Counted from the stretch's first letter, positions 1-7,503 are shown. The stretch is 19,559 nt of DNA from an uncultured Eubacteriales bacterium (GCA_934476545.1 CAKSOB010000019.1:1-19559), one strand, 5' to 3'. The notes: generated by a model from the letters alone, not told the origin. Numbers and translations are program-made.

Positions 1-992
1 TTGCATCCTCTGCGGGCAACCACGCACAGGGCGTTGCTTTGGCAGCAACCAAGGCAGGGATTCCGTCTACCATTTGTATTCCGGACTGCGCACCGATCTC
101 CAAGATTGAAGCCACCAAGCGCTACGGCGCACAAGTAGAGTTGGTCAACGGCATTTACGATGATGCTTACAATCGTGCGGCAGAGCTGCAAAAAGAGCAG
201 GGCATGACACTGATCCATCCATTCGATGATGTGGATGTGATTGCCGGTCAGGGTACCATCGGTCTGGAAATTTTGGATCAACTGGAAGATGTAGATGCAG
301 TCATTGTTCCGATTGGCGGCGGCGGGTTGATTTCCGGCGTGGCTTATGCAATCAAATCTCTGAATCCAAACTGCAAGGTATATGGCGTGCAGGCAAGCGG
401 CGCGCCTTCTATGCGGAACTCCATTGACCATCACCAGATTGAAACCTTGGAAAAGGTATCTACCATTGCAGACGGTATTGCCGTAAAGCGTCCCGGTAAG
501 CTGACCTATGAGCTGTGTGAGAAGTATGTGGACGACATCTGCACTGTTACCGACGATGAGGTTTCCACTGCAATTTTGGCGCTGATTGAGCGGCAGAAGA
601 TGATTGCGGAAGGTGCCGGTGCGGTAGCTGTGGCGGCGGCCATGTTCAATAAGTTTGACATAAAGGGCAAAAAAGTTGTTTGTCTGGTATCCGGCGGCAA
701 CATCGACGTGTCCATCTTGTCCAGAGTCATCAGCCGTGGCTTGCTAAAGGCAGGTCGTTCTACGGAAATCACCGTAGAATTGATTGATAAGCCGGGTCAG
801 CTGACCGATGTTTCCCGCATCATTTCCGAGGTGGGCGGCAATGTTGTAGCCGTTCACTATGACCATAGCGGCGAAAATACACGGGTTAACGGCTGTTATC
901 TTCGTCTGCGGATGGAAACCAGAGATTTCCAACAGATTGAAGAAATCCGTCAATCTCTGCAAGCAAACGGCTACAAAGTCGTTAATGTCTAA
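1..992 (+). CDS. ilvA: Threonine ammonia-lyase (threonine dehydratase), 5'-truncated by window edge
   Basis: PLP enzyme that deaminates L-threonine (and serine) to 2-oxobutyrate through an enamine/imine intermediate, the entry step to isoleucine synthesis or threonine catabolism. The gene enters from the left edge; the frame is open from base 3, and the TTG at 39 is internal, not a start. Visible are the SAGNHAQGVA motif of fold-type II PLP enzymes, the glycine loop GGGGLISG that holds the PLP phosphate, and a C-terminal ACT-like domain over roughly the last 75 residues (beginning TEITVELIDKPGQL). About 329 residues are present. The family form with a single C-terminal ACT domain is about 400 residues, so some 70 N-terminal residues, including the PLP lysine, lie outside. 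ridA follows 53 nt downstream. The anabolic versus catabolic role (ilvA or tdcB naming) cannot be settled from sequence alone. Confidence 0.93.
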   Translation, partial: ASSAGNHAQGVALAATKAGIPSTICIPDCAPISKIEATKRYGAQVELVNGIYDDAYNRAAELQKEQGMTLIHPFDDVDVIAGQGTIGLEILDQLEDVDAVIVPIGGGGLISGVAYAIKSLNPNCKVYGVQASGAPSMRNSIDHHQIETLEKVSTIADGIAVKRPGKLTYELCEKYVDDICTVTDDEVSTAILALIERQKMIAEGAGAVAVAAAMFNKFDIKGKKVVCLVSGGNIDVSILSRVISRGLLKAGRSTEITVELIDKPGQLTDVSRIISEVGGNVVAVHYDHSGENTRVNGCYLRLRMETRDFQQIEEIRQSLQANGYKVVNV

Positions 993-1045
993 ATCCCTGC
1001 ACCGACAGGTTTAACTGGTAAATTTCATTAGCGGAGGCAACCAAC

Positions 1046-1426
1046 ATGAAAAAGACAACAATCGTTTCTACAAAGAATGCACCGGCAGCAATCGGCCCTT
1101 ATTCTCAGGCAGTGATCATTGGAGATATGCTGTATGCCAGCGGTCAAATTCCGTTGGATCCGGATACCGGTAAGCTGGTAGGAAAGACCATCATTCAACA
1201 GACTTCTCAAATTATGAAGAACATCGGTGCTGTTTTGGATGCTGCCGGCACTTCTTTTGAAAACGTGGTAAAAACAACTTGTTTCCTCACAGATATGAAT
1301 GATTTTTCCCGATTCAATACCGTTTATGCACAATACTTTACCGGCAAACCGGCTCGTTCCTGTGTAGCAGTAAAAGAGCTGCCAAAGGGAGCCTTGGCTG
1401 AAGTAGAGATCATTGCACATCTGTAA
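1046..1426 (+). CDS. ridA: RidA family reactive enamine/imine deaminase
   Basis: Small soluble YjgF/YER057c/UK114 family protein that hydrolyses 2-aminoacrylate and 2-aminocrotonate, the unstable products of threonine/serine dehydratases, to keto acids and ammonia. At 126 residues it has the usual length. Family landmarks are visible: IGPYSQAV (Tyr19), the ASGQIPLDP segment, the conserved Arg104 in PARSCVAV that binds the substrate carboxylate, and Glu119 in ALAEVEIIA. The start is fixed by GGAGG at 1033-1037, 8 nt before the ATG. It lies directly downstream of the threonine ammonia-lyase on the same strand and is closed by its own terminator, so the two are probably co-transcribed and functionally paired. 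Confidence 0.95.
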   Translation: MKKTTIVSTKNAPAAIGPYSQAVIIGDMLYASGQIPLDPDTGKLVGKTIIQQTSQIMKNIGAVLDAAGTSFENVVKTTCFLTDMNDFSRFNTVYAQYFTGKPARSCVAVKELPKGALAEVEIIAHL

Positions 1427-1433
1427 TATAATC

Positions 1434-2999
1434 TCAAATGGACAGTTCGAGAGAGCTGTCTTTTTTCATGCCCAAAATCCATTGTTTTAACCAAACCGTA
1501 TCTTCTCGGCTGACACAACGGCAAAGCCGCAGGAATAAAAGATAGCAGCAAAGAGAAAGCAGCAAGCCAAGGCTCAACGCAAGCCATAGGCTGTTTTGAA
1601 TCATAGGGGTATGAGAAATCAGGAAAGCAGAGATTCCCACTGCACTGCCGCTGCAAAGGGCAGGAAGCACCACCCAGTGCAGAACATCAATGGATAAATC
1701 GGCAGTTTTCAGCAACCGATGAATACTGAGAACACCGTTGAAAATAGCACTGAAAAAGACAATACATAGGTAGCCCTTCGTTCCGGCAATGGGAATGAGA
1801 AAGAAAACGAGCACCACACGAATTGCAGTGTCGGCAAAATTATAGCGGAGAGAGGGAAGCTGCTGATCCAGTCCCTTGAGCAGACTGTCCACCACCATAT
1901 CTAAATACAGCAGCGGAATAAGAGGGGAGAGGATTTGCAGCAGACGAACCGATTCTGCACTGTGATAGAGGGCTCCGCCGATTTGTGAAGCGAAGCAGCC
2001 GCAAAAAAATGCCATAAAGAAAGAGAAGAGAAGGGTTGCTCGAATGGCTCTGCCAGAAACGTAGCGGATGTGTTTCACATGATGTTTTGTCAAAGACTCG
2101 GCCATTTCCGGCACCAAAAGGGAAGCAAAGGATTGCAAAAAGGTGGCAGGGAACAGCAATACCGGCAAAACCATGCCGTTTAAAATACCGTATTCCGCCA
2201 GGGCAGAGGAAGCTGTCGCGCCATTTTTTCGATACCCAATGGGAATCAACAAGTTTTCCACTACGGACAATCCGCTTCGGAGTGTTGTGCTGATGGTGAT
2301 TGGTAAAACAATGCGGCAAATTTGTTTTAAAATATGGTTGGAAGGAACCCCATAGCTTCCGGTTTTTCTTACATGAATTCGGTATAGCAAAAAGGTGAAG
2401 AAAAAAGCTCCGACTTCTCCAACGGTAGAACCAATCATAATCATGCAGCAGCACAGCTCTACGGTATTGGGCGCAAGGAGTACAAATAACCCTACCGCAA
2501 CGGAAATCGTCACAAATTGCTCCAAAAGCTCTCCGCAAGCAGATTGGATTATACCTCGTACAGCTAAAAAATAACCTTTCAGGCACGCACAGGCAGCCAT
2601 GAAAGGCAGCCCAAAAGAGAGAATTTGCAGAGAGCGGATCACACGGTCATCGCCTACAATTCCGTTTCCAATGGCAGGAGCGGCAAAGTATAAGGCAATT
2701 CCCGAAGCGATGCTTAAACAAAGGCTGAACAGAATACATTTTCTCACACAGCCGGAGAGGGATTTTTGTTTGTTATCGGCAATGGCGGCAGATACAATCC
2801 GTGTGACCGAAAGACTGATTCCGGCAGTGGAAACCGTGATGGCAAACACAAACACAGCGTAAATCAGTTGATATAATCCCATGCCTTCCGCACCAATTTT
2901 TTCGGTCAGATATATTCGATAGCCGATGTTAATGCACCGCACGACAAAGGCAGAAGCGGTCAAGCAAAGTGCATTTCGCAAAAACGTACACTTGGACAC
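1434..2999 (-). CDS. SpoVB-like polysaccharide biosynthesis protein / lipid flippase (MOP superfamily)
   Basis: Integral membrane protein of 521 residues with about a dozen or more hydrophobic segments, matching the 12-14 helix MOP exporter fold (MurJ, Wzx, SpoVB). The N-terminus (GAEGMGLYQLIYAVFVF followed by STAGISLSVTRIVSAA) closely resembles the SpoVB subfamily, whose members are thought to flip lipid-linked cell-wall or cortex precursors. The start is GTG, with AAAGGAGG 8 nt upstream; the next in-frame ATG lies well inside the first conserved segment. The gene is alone on the minus strand between ridA and prmA. Clostridia carry several paralogues, so the exact substrate and a sporulation role are inference and I give no symbol. 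The last codons overlap the ridA terminator, and I see no good U-tract terminator for this gene itself. Confidence 0.85.
   Translation of the reverse strand: MSKCTFLRNALCLTASAFVVRCINIGYRIYLTEKIGAEGMGLYQLIYAVFVFAITVSTAGISLSVTRIVSAAIADNKQKSLSGCVRKCILFSLCLSIASGIALYFAAPAIGNGIVGDDRVIRSLQILSFGLPFMAACACLKGYFLAVRGIIQSACGELLEQFVTISVAVGLFVLLAPNTVELCCCMIMIGSTVGEVGAFFFTFLLYRIHVRKTGSYGVPSNHILKQICRIVLPITISTTLRSGLSVVENLLIPIGYRKNGATASSALAEYGILNGMVLPVLLFPATFLQSFASLLVPEMAESLTKHHVKHIRYVSGRAIRATLLFSFFMAFFCGCFASQIGGALYHSAESVRLLQILSPLIPLLYLDMVVDSLLKGLDQQLPSLRYNFADTAIRVVLVFFLIPIAGTKGYLCIVFFSAIFNGVLSIHRLLKTADLSIDVLHWVVLPALCSGSAVGISAFLISHTPMIQNSLWLALSLGLLLSLCCYLLFLRLCRCVSREDTVWLKQWILGMKKDSSLELSI
1441..1466 (+). terminator. 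Rho-independent terminator of the ilvA-ridA unit
   Basis: An 8-bp stem (GACAGTTC with GAGAGCTGTC, one G-T pair) is capped by a GAGA tetraloop and followed by six T residues. It starts 14 nt after the ridA stop. It lies inside the 3' coding end of the convergent flippase gene, encoding part of that protein's last residues. Confidence 0.85.
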
Positions 3000-3078
3000 A
3001 GCGCCCCCCTCCTTTTAATCCATTCTAACTTTATAAATATGAACGAACCTCGGGGATATGAAAAAAATGCAGGATGAC

Positions 3079-3107
3079 TTGCGTCCGGTGCGGATTTATT
3101 GTAAAAT
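3079..3107 (+). promoter_or_regulatory. Sigma-A-type promoter for prmA
   Basis: TTGCGT (3079-3084) and TAAAAT (3102-3107) are separated by 17 nt. The predicted start of transcription near 3114 gives a short leader of about 20 nt. The -35 matches consensus only in TTG; the -10 matches in 5 of 6 positions. Confidence 0.55.
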
Positions 3108-3135
3108 GAAGCAAAGAACAGAAAGGATGAATACA

Positions 3136-4107
3136 ATGGATTGGACAGAAGTTGCAATTACCGTAGACGCTGCTGATGTAGATCGGGCAGGCGATATTGC
3201 CCAAATGGTGGTGCCTTACGGGATTTATATTGAGGATTATTCTCATCTGGAAGAGGAAGCGTGGGAGATTGCACATATTGACCTGATTGACGAGGATCTG
3301 TTGAAAAAAGACAGAACCAAGGGAATCATTCACGTTTATATCAGTCCGGAGGAAAATCCGGCAGAAGCAATTTCCTTCTTGAAGGATCGTTATAATGCCG
3401 ATGGAATCCACTATGAAATTTCCACCGCAGACTGTGCCATGGAGGACTGGATCAACAACTGGAAGAAATACTTTAAGCCGATGCCGGTGGGACAGAGCTT
3501 GTTGATTCGTCCTACTTGGGAGGATGCTTACAATCCGGCAGGTCGTCGGGTGCTGCACATTGAGCCGGGTCTGGCATTTGGTACCGGCACCCACGAAACC
3601 ACTCGTCTGTGTATGGAATTGATCGAGGACTATCTGCGCCCGCAAATGGATGTGTTAGACGTAGGCTGCGGCAGTGGTATCTTGTCTGTGGCAGCGCTGA
3701 TTATGGGAGCTCGTTCCGCTACCGGCGTGGATATTGATGAGCTTGCCGTGAAAACCGCTGCGGAAAATGCGGAAATCAACCGTGTGGGTGACCGCTTTAC
3801 AGCGATTGCCGGCAACCTGACCGATAAGGTGACCGGAAAATATCAGATGGTGGTAGCTAACATTGTGGCGGATATTATCATCGAATTGACCGAGAATATC
3901 GAAAACTTTATGTATCGTGATACCATTTTCATTATGAGCGGTATTATTGACAGCAGAGAGCAGGATGTTCGTGACGCATTGGAGAACAAATTCGAGATTA
4001 TTGACCGCCGAGAGGAAAACGGTTGGGTGGCGCTGGCTGCACAGCCTCACCGCCAAGGACCTTTGAAAGATGCGGATATTACAGCTGCATTCCAGTTCTT
4101 ATTCTAA
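3136..4107 (+). CDS. prmA: Ribosomal protein L11 methyltransferase
   Basis: SAM-dependent methyltransferase that methylates ribosomal protein L11. The start MDWTEVAITV is chosen because AAAGGA lies 8 nt upstream; the in-frame ATGs at 3058 and 3127 have no properly spaced Shine-Dalgarno. The 323-residue product has the family layout: an N-terminal L11-recognition domain (about 1-100), then the PrmA signature HIEPGLAFGTGTHETTR (about 141-157), the SAM-binding motif LDVGCGSGILS (about 174-184), an acidic GVDID turn (197-201) and the ANIVAD segment (241-246). After the usual end near ENGWVAL there is a tail of about 20 residues of no recognised function. It is flanked by a dedicated promoter and a bidirectional terminator shared with convergent pheA. 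Confidence 0.93.
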   Translation: MDWTEVAITVDAADVDRAGDIAQMVVPYGIYIEDYSHLEEEAWEIAHIDLIDEDLLKKDRTKGIIHVYISPEENPAEAISFLKDRYNADGIHYEISTADCAMEDWINNWKKYFKPMPVGQSLLIRPTWEDAYNPAGRRVLHIEPGLAFGTGTHETTRLCMELIEDYLRPQMDVLDVGCGSGILSVAALIMGARSATGVDIDELAVKTAAENAEINRVGDRFTAIAGNLTDKVTGKYQMVVANIVADIIIELTENIENFMYRDTIFIMSGIIDSREQDVRDALENKFEIIDRREENGWVALAAQPHRQGPLKDADITAAFQFLF

Positions 4108-4140
4108 AAGCAAAAAGATACACAAGTTTGTTTCTTTATG

Positions 4141-4187
4141 TACAAAAAAGACCTGCGTTCCAATTCGGCTCGCAGGTCTTTTGTATG
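4141..4187. terminator. Bidirectional terminator between prmA and pheA
   Basis: The inverted repeat GACCTGCG (4150-4157) / CGCAGGTC (4171-4178) is bordered by an A-run (4144-4149) and a T-run (4179-4182), so either strand ends with a GC stem and a U-run. It sits between the stop codons of the convergent genes prmA and pheA and probably serves both. Confidence 0.88.
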
Positions 4188-4198
4188 TGAAAATTGTC

Positions 4199-5353
4199 TT
4201 ATTCCTCTACATAGTTTCCAAGGAAAGAGAAGTTGTTCAATTCACTGGACAACTCGCAGATTAAATCCAGGGTTTTCTCATCGGTGACTTTTCCGGTGAA
4301 GTCTAAGTAAAAATCATACTGGAAATCGTATGGAGAATCTTCGGAGATCACATGGGCAGGGCGGGATTCGATTTTGGTAAGATTCAGTCCGTGCATGGCA
4401 AACCGTCCCAAAACACTGTATAAAGAACCGGTCTTATGGTCCAAAGAGAAGCAAAGACTGATTTTGTTTGCCTCTGTGGGAATAGCCATTTCTTTTTTGA
4501 TAGCAACAAAACGGGTGCGGTTATTCTGGAGATTTTGGACATTTTTTTGCAAAATCTTCAATCCGTACTGCTCTGCGGCCAACTCGGAGCAAATTACGCC
4601 GGAGGTGCAGTCGTTGATCTCCGCAATCTTTTTGGCAGCCATGGCGGTGTTAACAAACTGAATCGGTTGATAACCGTGGGCTTTGATAAATTCAGAGCAT
4701 TGAGAAAGCGCCTGTGGGTGAGAGGTGATGGTGTGAACCGATTTCATAGAAGCACCTTGCGGGGCAGCCAAGCAGTGCCGTACCTGAACGGTGGTGGCAG
4801 CAATGATGGAGAACCGATACTTCATAATCAGGTCGTATACCTCAGCCACAGAGCCGGCAGAAGAGTTTTCTACCGGCAGAATACCAATGTCTGCTTTACC
4901 TTCTTCCAAAGCGCAAAAAACGTCATTGTGAGAACTTTGGAATGCCAGCTCTCGATTTGGGAAGAGCGTGATGGCTGCCTCATTGGCGTAGGAGCCGCTT
5001 CCCACACAGGCTACGGTTTTACCGGCGGACAATACCTCTAGGGGCGCAGTACGCTTCATAGCGGCTACAATGGTATCTCTGCAAGAAACACCGGAGTTCA
5101 TCAGTTTGTGCTGCCGCATTCGGCTCAGAGACATCATGACGGTATACAGCATCTTGGCTTCGGTGTCGAAATCATCTGCGCTTTTTGCCACCTTGTCCAA
5201 AATTTGATTTTCCCGAGATTCGTTGAAAATCGGCAAGTTTTGCTCTATTTTATTTTTGGCAACCTGTTCGGAGCACTTCATTCGCTCGATGAAGAGCGGA
5301 AGAAGTTGACTGTCAATTTCATCAATTTTTTGTCTGATTTCAGATAACGACAT
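4199..5353 (-). CDS. pheA: Bifunctional chorismate mutase / prephenate dehydratase (P-protein)
   Basis: Converts chorismate to prephenate and then to phenylpyruvate in phenylalanine synthesis. The 384-residue product has three domains: AroQ-type chorismate mutase (about 1-90, IRQKIDEIDSQLLPLFIERM), prephenate dehydratase (about 112-288, with ILPVENSSAGSV and the catalytic NRTRF at 278-282) and a C-terminal ACT domain (about 297-380, with the Phe-binding ESRP at 329-332 after the TGSLYSVL segment). The start MSLSEIRQK is chosen because GAGGTG lies 7 nt upstream and the mutase domain begins there; a longer in-frame extension to 5446 is hydrophobic and unlike the family. The first glycine loop of the dehydratase domain is shorter than usual. 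Feedback inhibition by phenylalanine is expected from the ACT domain (family knowledge). Confidence 0.93.
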   Translation of the reverse strand: MSLSEIRQKIDEIDSQLLPLFIERMKCSEQVAKNKIEQNLPIFNESRENQILDKVAKSADDFDTEAKMLYTVMMSLSRMRQHKLMNSGVSCRDTIVAAMKRTAPLEVLSAGKTVACVGSGSYANEAAITLFPNRELAFQSSHNDVFCALEEGKADIGILPVENSSAGSVAEVYDLIMKYRFSIIAATTVQVRHCLAAPQGASMKSVHTITSHPQALSQCSEFIKAHGYQPIQFVNTAMAAKKIAEINDCTSGVICSELAAEQYGLKILQKNVQNLQNNRTRFVAIKKEMAIPTEANKISLCFSLDHKTGSLYSVLGRFAMHGLNLTKIESRPAHVISEDSPYDFQYDFYLDFTGKVTDEKTLDLICELSSELNNFSFLGNYVEE

Positions 5354-5439
5354 AGCAAACACCTCGTATGATTTTACTGGAAGTTCTTGCCGGATGAGTA
5401 GAAATTTCCGACAGAAATGAAAAAAAATAAAAATACGTA

Positions 5440-5468
5440 TTGACAAACAATGCTTTTACTAATAAGAT
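5440..5468 (+). promoter_or_regulatory. Sigma-A-type promoter for acpP
   Basis: A perfect -35 TTGACA (5440-5445), a 17-nt spacer and the -10 TAAGAT (5463-5468, 4 of 6) predict transcription from about 5475 and an untranslated leader of about 140 nt before acpP. Confidence 0.7.
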
Positions 5469-5486
5469 GTGGATAGGGAACTGGAA

Positions 5487-5506
5487 GCAAACCGATGCAA
5501 ACCAAT
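5487..5506. repeat. Tandem 10-bp direct repeat downstream of the acpP promoter
   Basis: Two adjacent decamers, GCAAACCGAT and GCAAACCAAT, match at 9 of 10 positions and lie just after the predicted transcription start. A one-helical-turn spacing fits an operator, but no regulator is identified. Confidence 0.5.
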
Positions 5507-5521
5507 CCGACGTGGGTTATT

Positions 5522-5540
5522 GTAACACATTTTCTGTTAC
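5522..5540. repeat. Inverted repeat GTAACA-N7-TGTTAC in the acpP leader
   Basis: A perfect 6-bp inverted repeat with a 7-nt centre lies about 50 nt into the predicted acpP leader. It could be a protein-binding palindrome or a small RNA hairpin; nothing in the sequence decides which. Confidence 0.45.
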
Positions 5541-5612
5541 TTTGTCCACATTGCAATTATGTTTCATTGCATTAAAACAAATTTTAAAGAATTTTTAGGA
5601 GGAACGAAAGTT

Positions 5613-5840
5613 ATGGTACTGGAGAAGGTAAAGGCAATCCTTGCGGAGCAATTTGATGTAGAGGAAGATACAATTACAATGGAGACATCCGTAGCAGAAG
5701 ATCTGGGCGCAGATTCCCTGGACGTTGTTGACCTGCTGATGTCCATTGAGGACGAGTTTGAAATCGAAATTCCTGATACTGAGATCGAGAACATGAAGAC
5801 TGTTGGCGATCTGGTAAAATACATCGAGGCAAATTCCTAA
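5613..5840 (+). CDS. acpP: Acyl carrier protein
   Basis: Small acidic carrier of growing acyl chains in type II fatty acid synthesis, cytoplasmic and active once phosphopantetheinylated. At 75 residues it has the usual length. The modification motif GADSLDVVDLLM is present with Ser35 as attachment site, followed by the acidic recognition helix IEDEFEIEIPDTE. The start is set by AGGAGGA at 5597-5603, 9 nt before the ATG; an in-frame ATG at 5559 would add an unrelated tail. The gene stands alone, with its own promoter and a strong terminator, not inside a fab cluster. Confidence 0.95.
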   Translation: MVLEKVKAILAEQFDVEEDTITMETSVAEDLGADSLDVVDLLMSIEDEFEIEIPDTEIENMKTVGDLVKYIEANS

Positions 5841-5858
5841 TTTTAAACTTAGGAATTT
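5831..5858. repeat. Perfect 10-bp inverted repeat spanning the acpP stop codon
   Basis: AAATTCCTAA (5831-5840) and TTAGGAATTT (5849-5858) form a perfect stem with an 8-nt loop, and the 5' arm ends with the TAA stop. It sits directly before the GC-rich terminator hairpin, so the transcript would end in two tandem hairpins. Confidence 0.75.
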
Positions 5859-5861
5859 CTA

Positions 5862-5901
5862 CCCCCCGCCCATTGGTTTGGCGGGGGGATTTTGTTTTTT
5901 T
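5862..5901 (+). terminator. Rho-independent terminator of acpP
   Basis: A perfect 9-bp GC stem (CCCCCCGCC with GGCGGGGGG, 9-nt loop) is followed by a T-rich tail. It starts 22 nt after the acpP stop and separates acpP from the proS promoter. Confidence 0.92.
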
Positions 5902-5934
5902 CGGTGAAAATTCCAAGCGGGATGAAAAATATAG

Positions 5935-5963
5935 TTGAAAAACCTCGACAGGGTCGGTATAAT
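5935..5963 (+). promoter_or_regulatory. Sigma-A-type promoter for proS
   Basis: TTGAAA (5935-5940), a 17-nt spacer and a perfect TATAAT (5958-5963). Transcription from about 5970 gives a leader of about 70 nt. That leader holds a small hairpin (ATGCCT 5973-5978 with AGGCAT 5993-5998, inner GCC-AACC-GGC) but is too short for a T-box. Confidence 0.78.
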
Positions 5964-6038
5964 AAAAACAGTATGCCTATTCGCCAACCGGCAGGCATTG
6001 GTTCTGTGAAATACAACTATTTAGGAGAGATAGACATT

Positions 6039-7484
6039 ATGGCAGAGAAAAACGGTCAAAAGAAATTGGTAGAAGCCATTACCCCAATGGAGGAAGACTT
6101 CGCCAAATGGTATACGGACATCGTGAAAAAAGCGGAGCTGATGGATTACACCAGCGTTCGTGGCTGCATGGTGATCCAACCTTACGGTTATGCGCTTTGG
6201 GAGAACATCCAGTCTATTCTGGACAAGCGATTCAAAGAACTGGGACATGAAAACGTTTCCATGCCAATGTTCATTCCGGAAAGCCTGCTTCAAAAAGAAA
6301 AGGATCACGTAGAAGGCTTTGCGCCGGAGGTTGCATGGGTAACTCATGGTGGCAGCGAGGAACTGCAAGAGCGTCTTTGTGTTCGCCCAACTTCCGAAAC
6401 CTTGTTCTGTGATTACTACTCCAAAGTAATTCATTCTTACCGGGATCTGCCGAAGCTGTATAATCAATGGTGCTCCGTTGTTCGTTGGGAAAAAACCACC
6501 CGTCCGTTCCTGCGCTCCGTAGAGTTCCATTGGCAGGAGGGCCACACCATGCACGAAACAGCAGAGGAGGCAATGAGAGAAACAGAGCAGATGCTCAATG
6601 TTTATGCCGACTTCTGTGAGAACAGTTTGGCTATTCCAGTAATTAAGGGTCGTAAGACCGACAAAGAGAAGTTTGCCGGCGCAGAAGCTACCTACACTGT
6701 AGAAGCTATGATGCACGACGGTAAAGCCTTGCAGTCCGGTACCAGCCACTACTTTGGCGATGGATTTGCAAAAGCCTTTGATATTACCTTCCAAGGCAGA
6801 GATAACGAGAGCAAGCATCCACACCAGACCTCTTGGGGTATGTCCACTCGTATTATCGGTGGTATCATCATGACTCACGGCGATAACAGCGGTTTGGTAT
6901 TGCCTCCGGCAGTTGCTCCGATTCAGGTAATGATTATTCCGATCGCACAGCATAAGCCGGGCGTACTGGATAAGGCAGGCGAGCTGCTGGAGCGCTTGAA
7001 GAAATCCTTCCGTGTAAAGATGGATGATTCCGAGCAAAGCCCGGGTTGGAAGTTCGCACAGTATGAAATGAAGGGTGTGCCGCTTCGTCTGGAGATTGGT
7101 CCAAAGGATATTGAAAAGGGTCAGTGTGTTCTGGTTCGTCGTCACGACAGAGAGAAGGTTTTCGTATCTCTGGATAACTTGGAAGAAGCCATTGCAGAGC
7201 AGCTCCAAGCAGTACGGGACGGTATCTATGAAAAGGCACTGAACCGCCGCAAGGATATGACCTATGTAGCTAAGACCATGGAAGAGCTGAAGAACATTGC
7301 AGATACACAGCCGGGTCTGATTAAAGCAATGTGGTGCGGTGATTTGGCTTGCGAGGAGAAGATTAAGGAAGATGCCGGTCTGACCTCTCGTTGTATGCCG
7401 TTCGAGCAAGAGCAGATTACAGATACTTGTGTTTGCTGCGGTAAGCCTGCAAAGCACATGGTATATTGGGGCAAAGCCTATTAA
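6039..7484 (+). CDS. proS: Prolyl-tRNA synthetase, type 3 (archaeal/eukaryote-like)
   Basis: Class II aminoacyl-tRNA synthetase that charges tRNA-Pro. The 481-residue product begins MAEKNGQKKLVEAITPMEED after AGGAGAG; a longer in-frame reading from 5892 would run through the promoter. Catalytic motif 2 is seen at RWEKTTRPFLRSVEFHWQEG (149-168) and motif 3 near TSWGMSTRIIGG (264-275). The anticodon-binding domain follows (about 290-400). The C-terminal zinc-type domain has cysteines 433, 438, 464 and 467 and ends in the conserved C-terminal Tyr. There is no editing (INS) insert between motifs 2 and 3, which with the length and C-terminal domain places it in the archaeal-like class, not the E. 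coli-like one. It is monocistronic with its own promoter and terminator. Confidence 0.95.
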   Translation: MAEKNGQKKLVEAITPMEEDFAKWYTDIVKKAELMDYTSVRGCMVIQPYGYALWENIQSILDKRFKELGHENVSMPMFIPESLLQKEKDHVEGFAPEVAWVTHGGSEELQERLCVRPTSETLFCDYYSKVIHSYRDLPKLYNQWCSVVRWEKTTRPFLRSVEFHWQEGHTMHETAEEAMRETEQMLNVYADFCENSLAIPVIKGRKTDKEKFAGAEATYTVEAMMHDGKALQSGTSHYFGDGFAKAFDITFQGRDNESKHPHQTSWGMSTRIIGGIIMTHGDNSGLVLPPAVAPIQVMIIPIAQHKPGVLDKAGELLERLKKSFRVKMDDSEQSPGWKFAQYEMKGVPLRLEIGPKDIEKGQCVLVRRHDREKVFVSLDNLEEAIAEQLQAVRDGIYEKALNRRKDMTYVAKTMEELKNIADTQPGLIKAMWCGDLACEEKIKEDAGLTSRCMPFEQEQITDTCVCCGKPAKHMVYWGKAY

Positions 7485-7503
7485 GCAGCCCTTTGTATAA
7501 ACG

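Noticed and set aside
5354..5580. Promoter for pheA on the minus strand
   Set aside because: Several TTG-containing -35-like boxes exist (for example TTGCTT with TCTTAT), but none has a convincing -10 at proper distance.
5892..6038. Longer N-terminus of proS
   Set aside because: It would run through the TATAAT promoter element; AGGAGAG and the family start support the ATG at 6039.
5964..6038. T-box or other riboswitch in the proS leader
   Set aside because: Only about 70 nt long, with one small hairpin and no T-box sequence or terminator.
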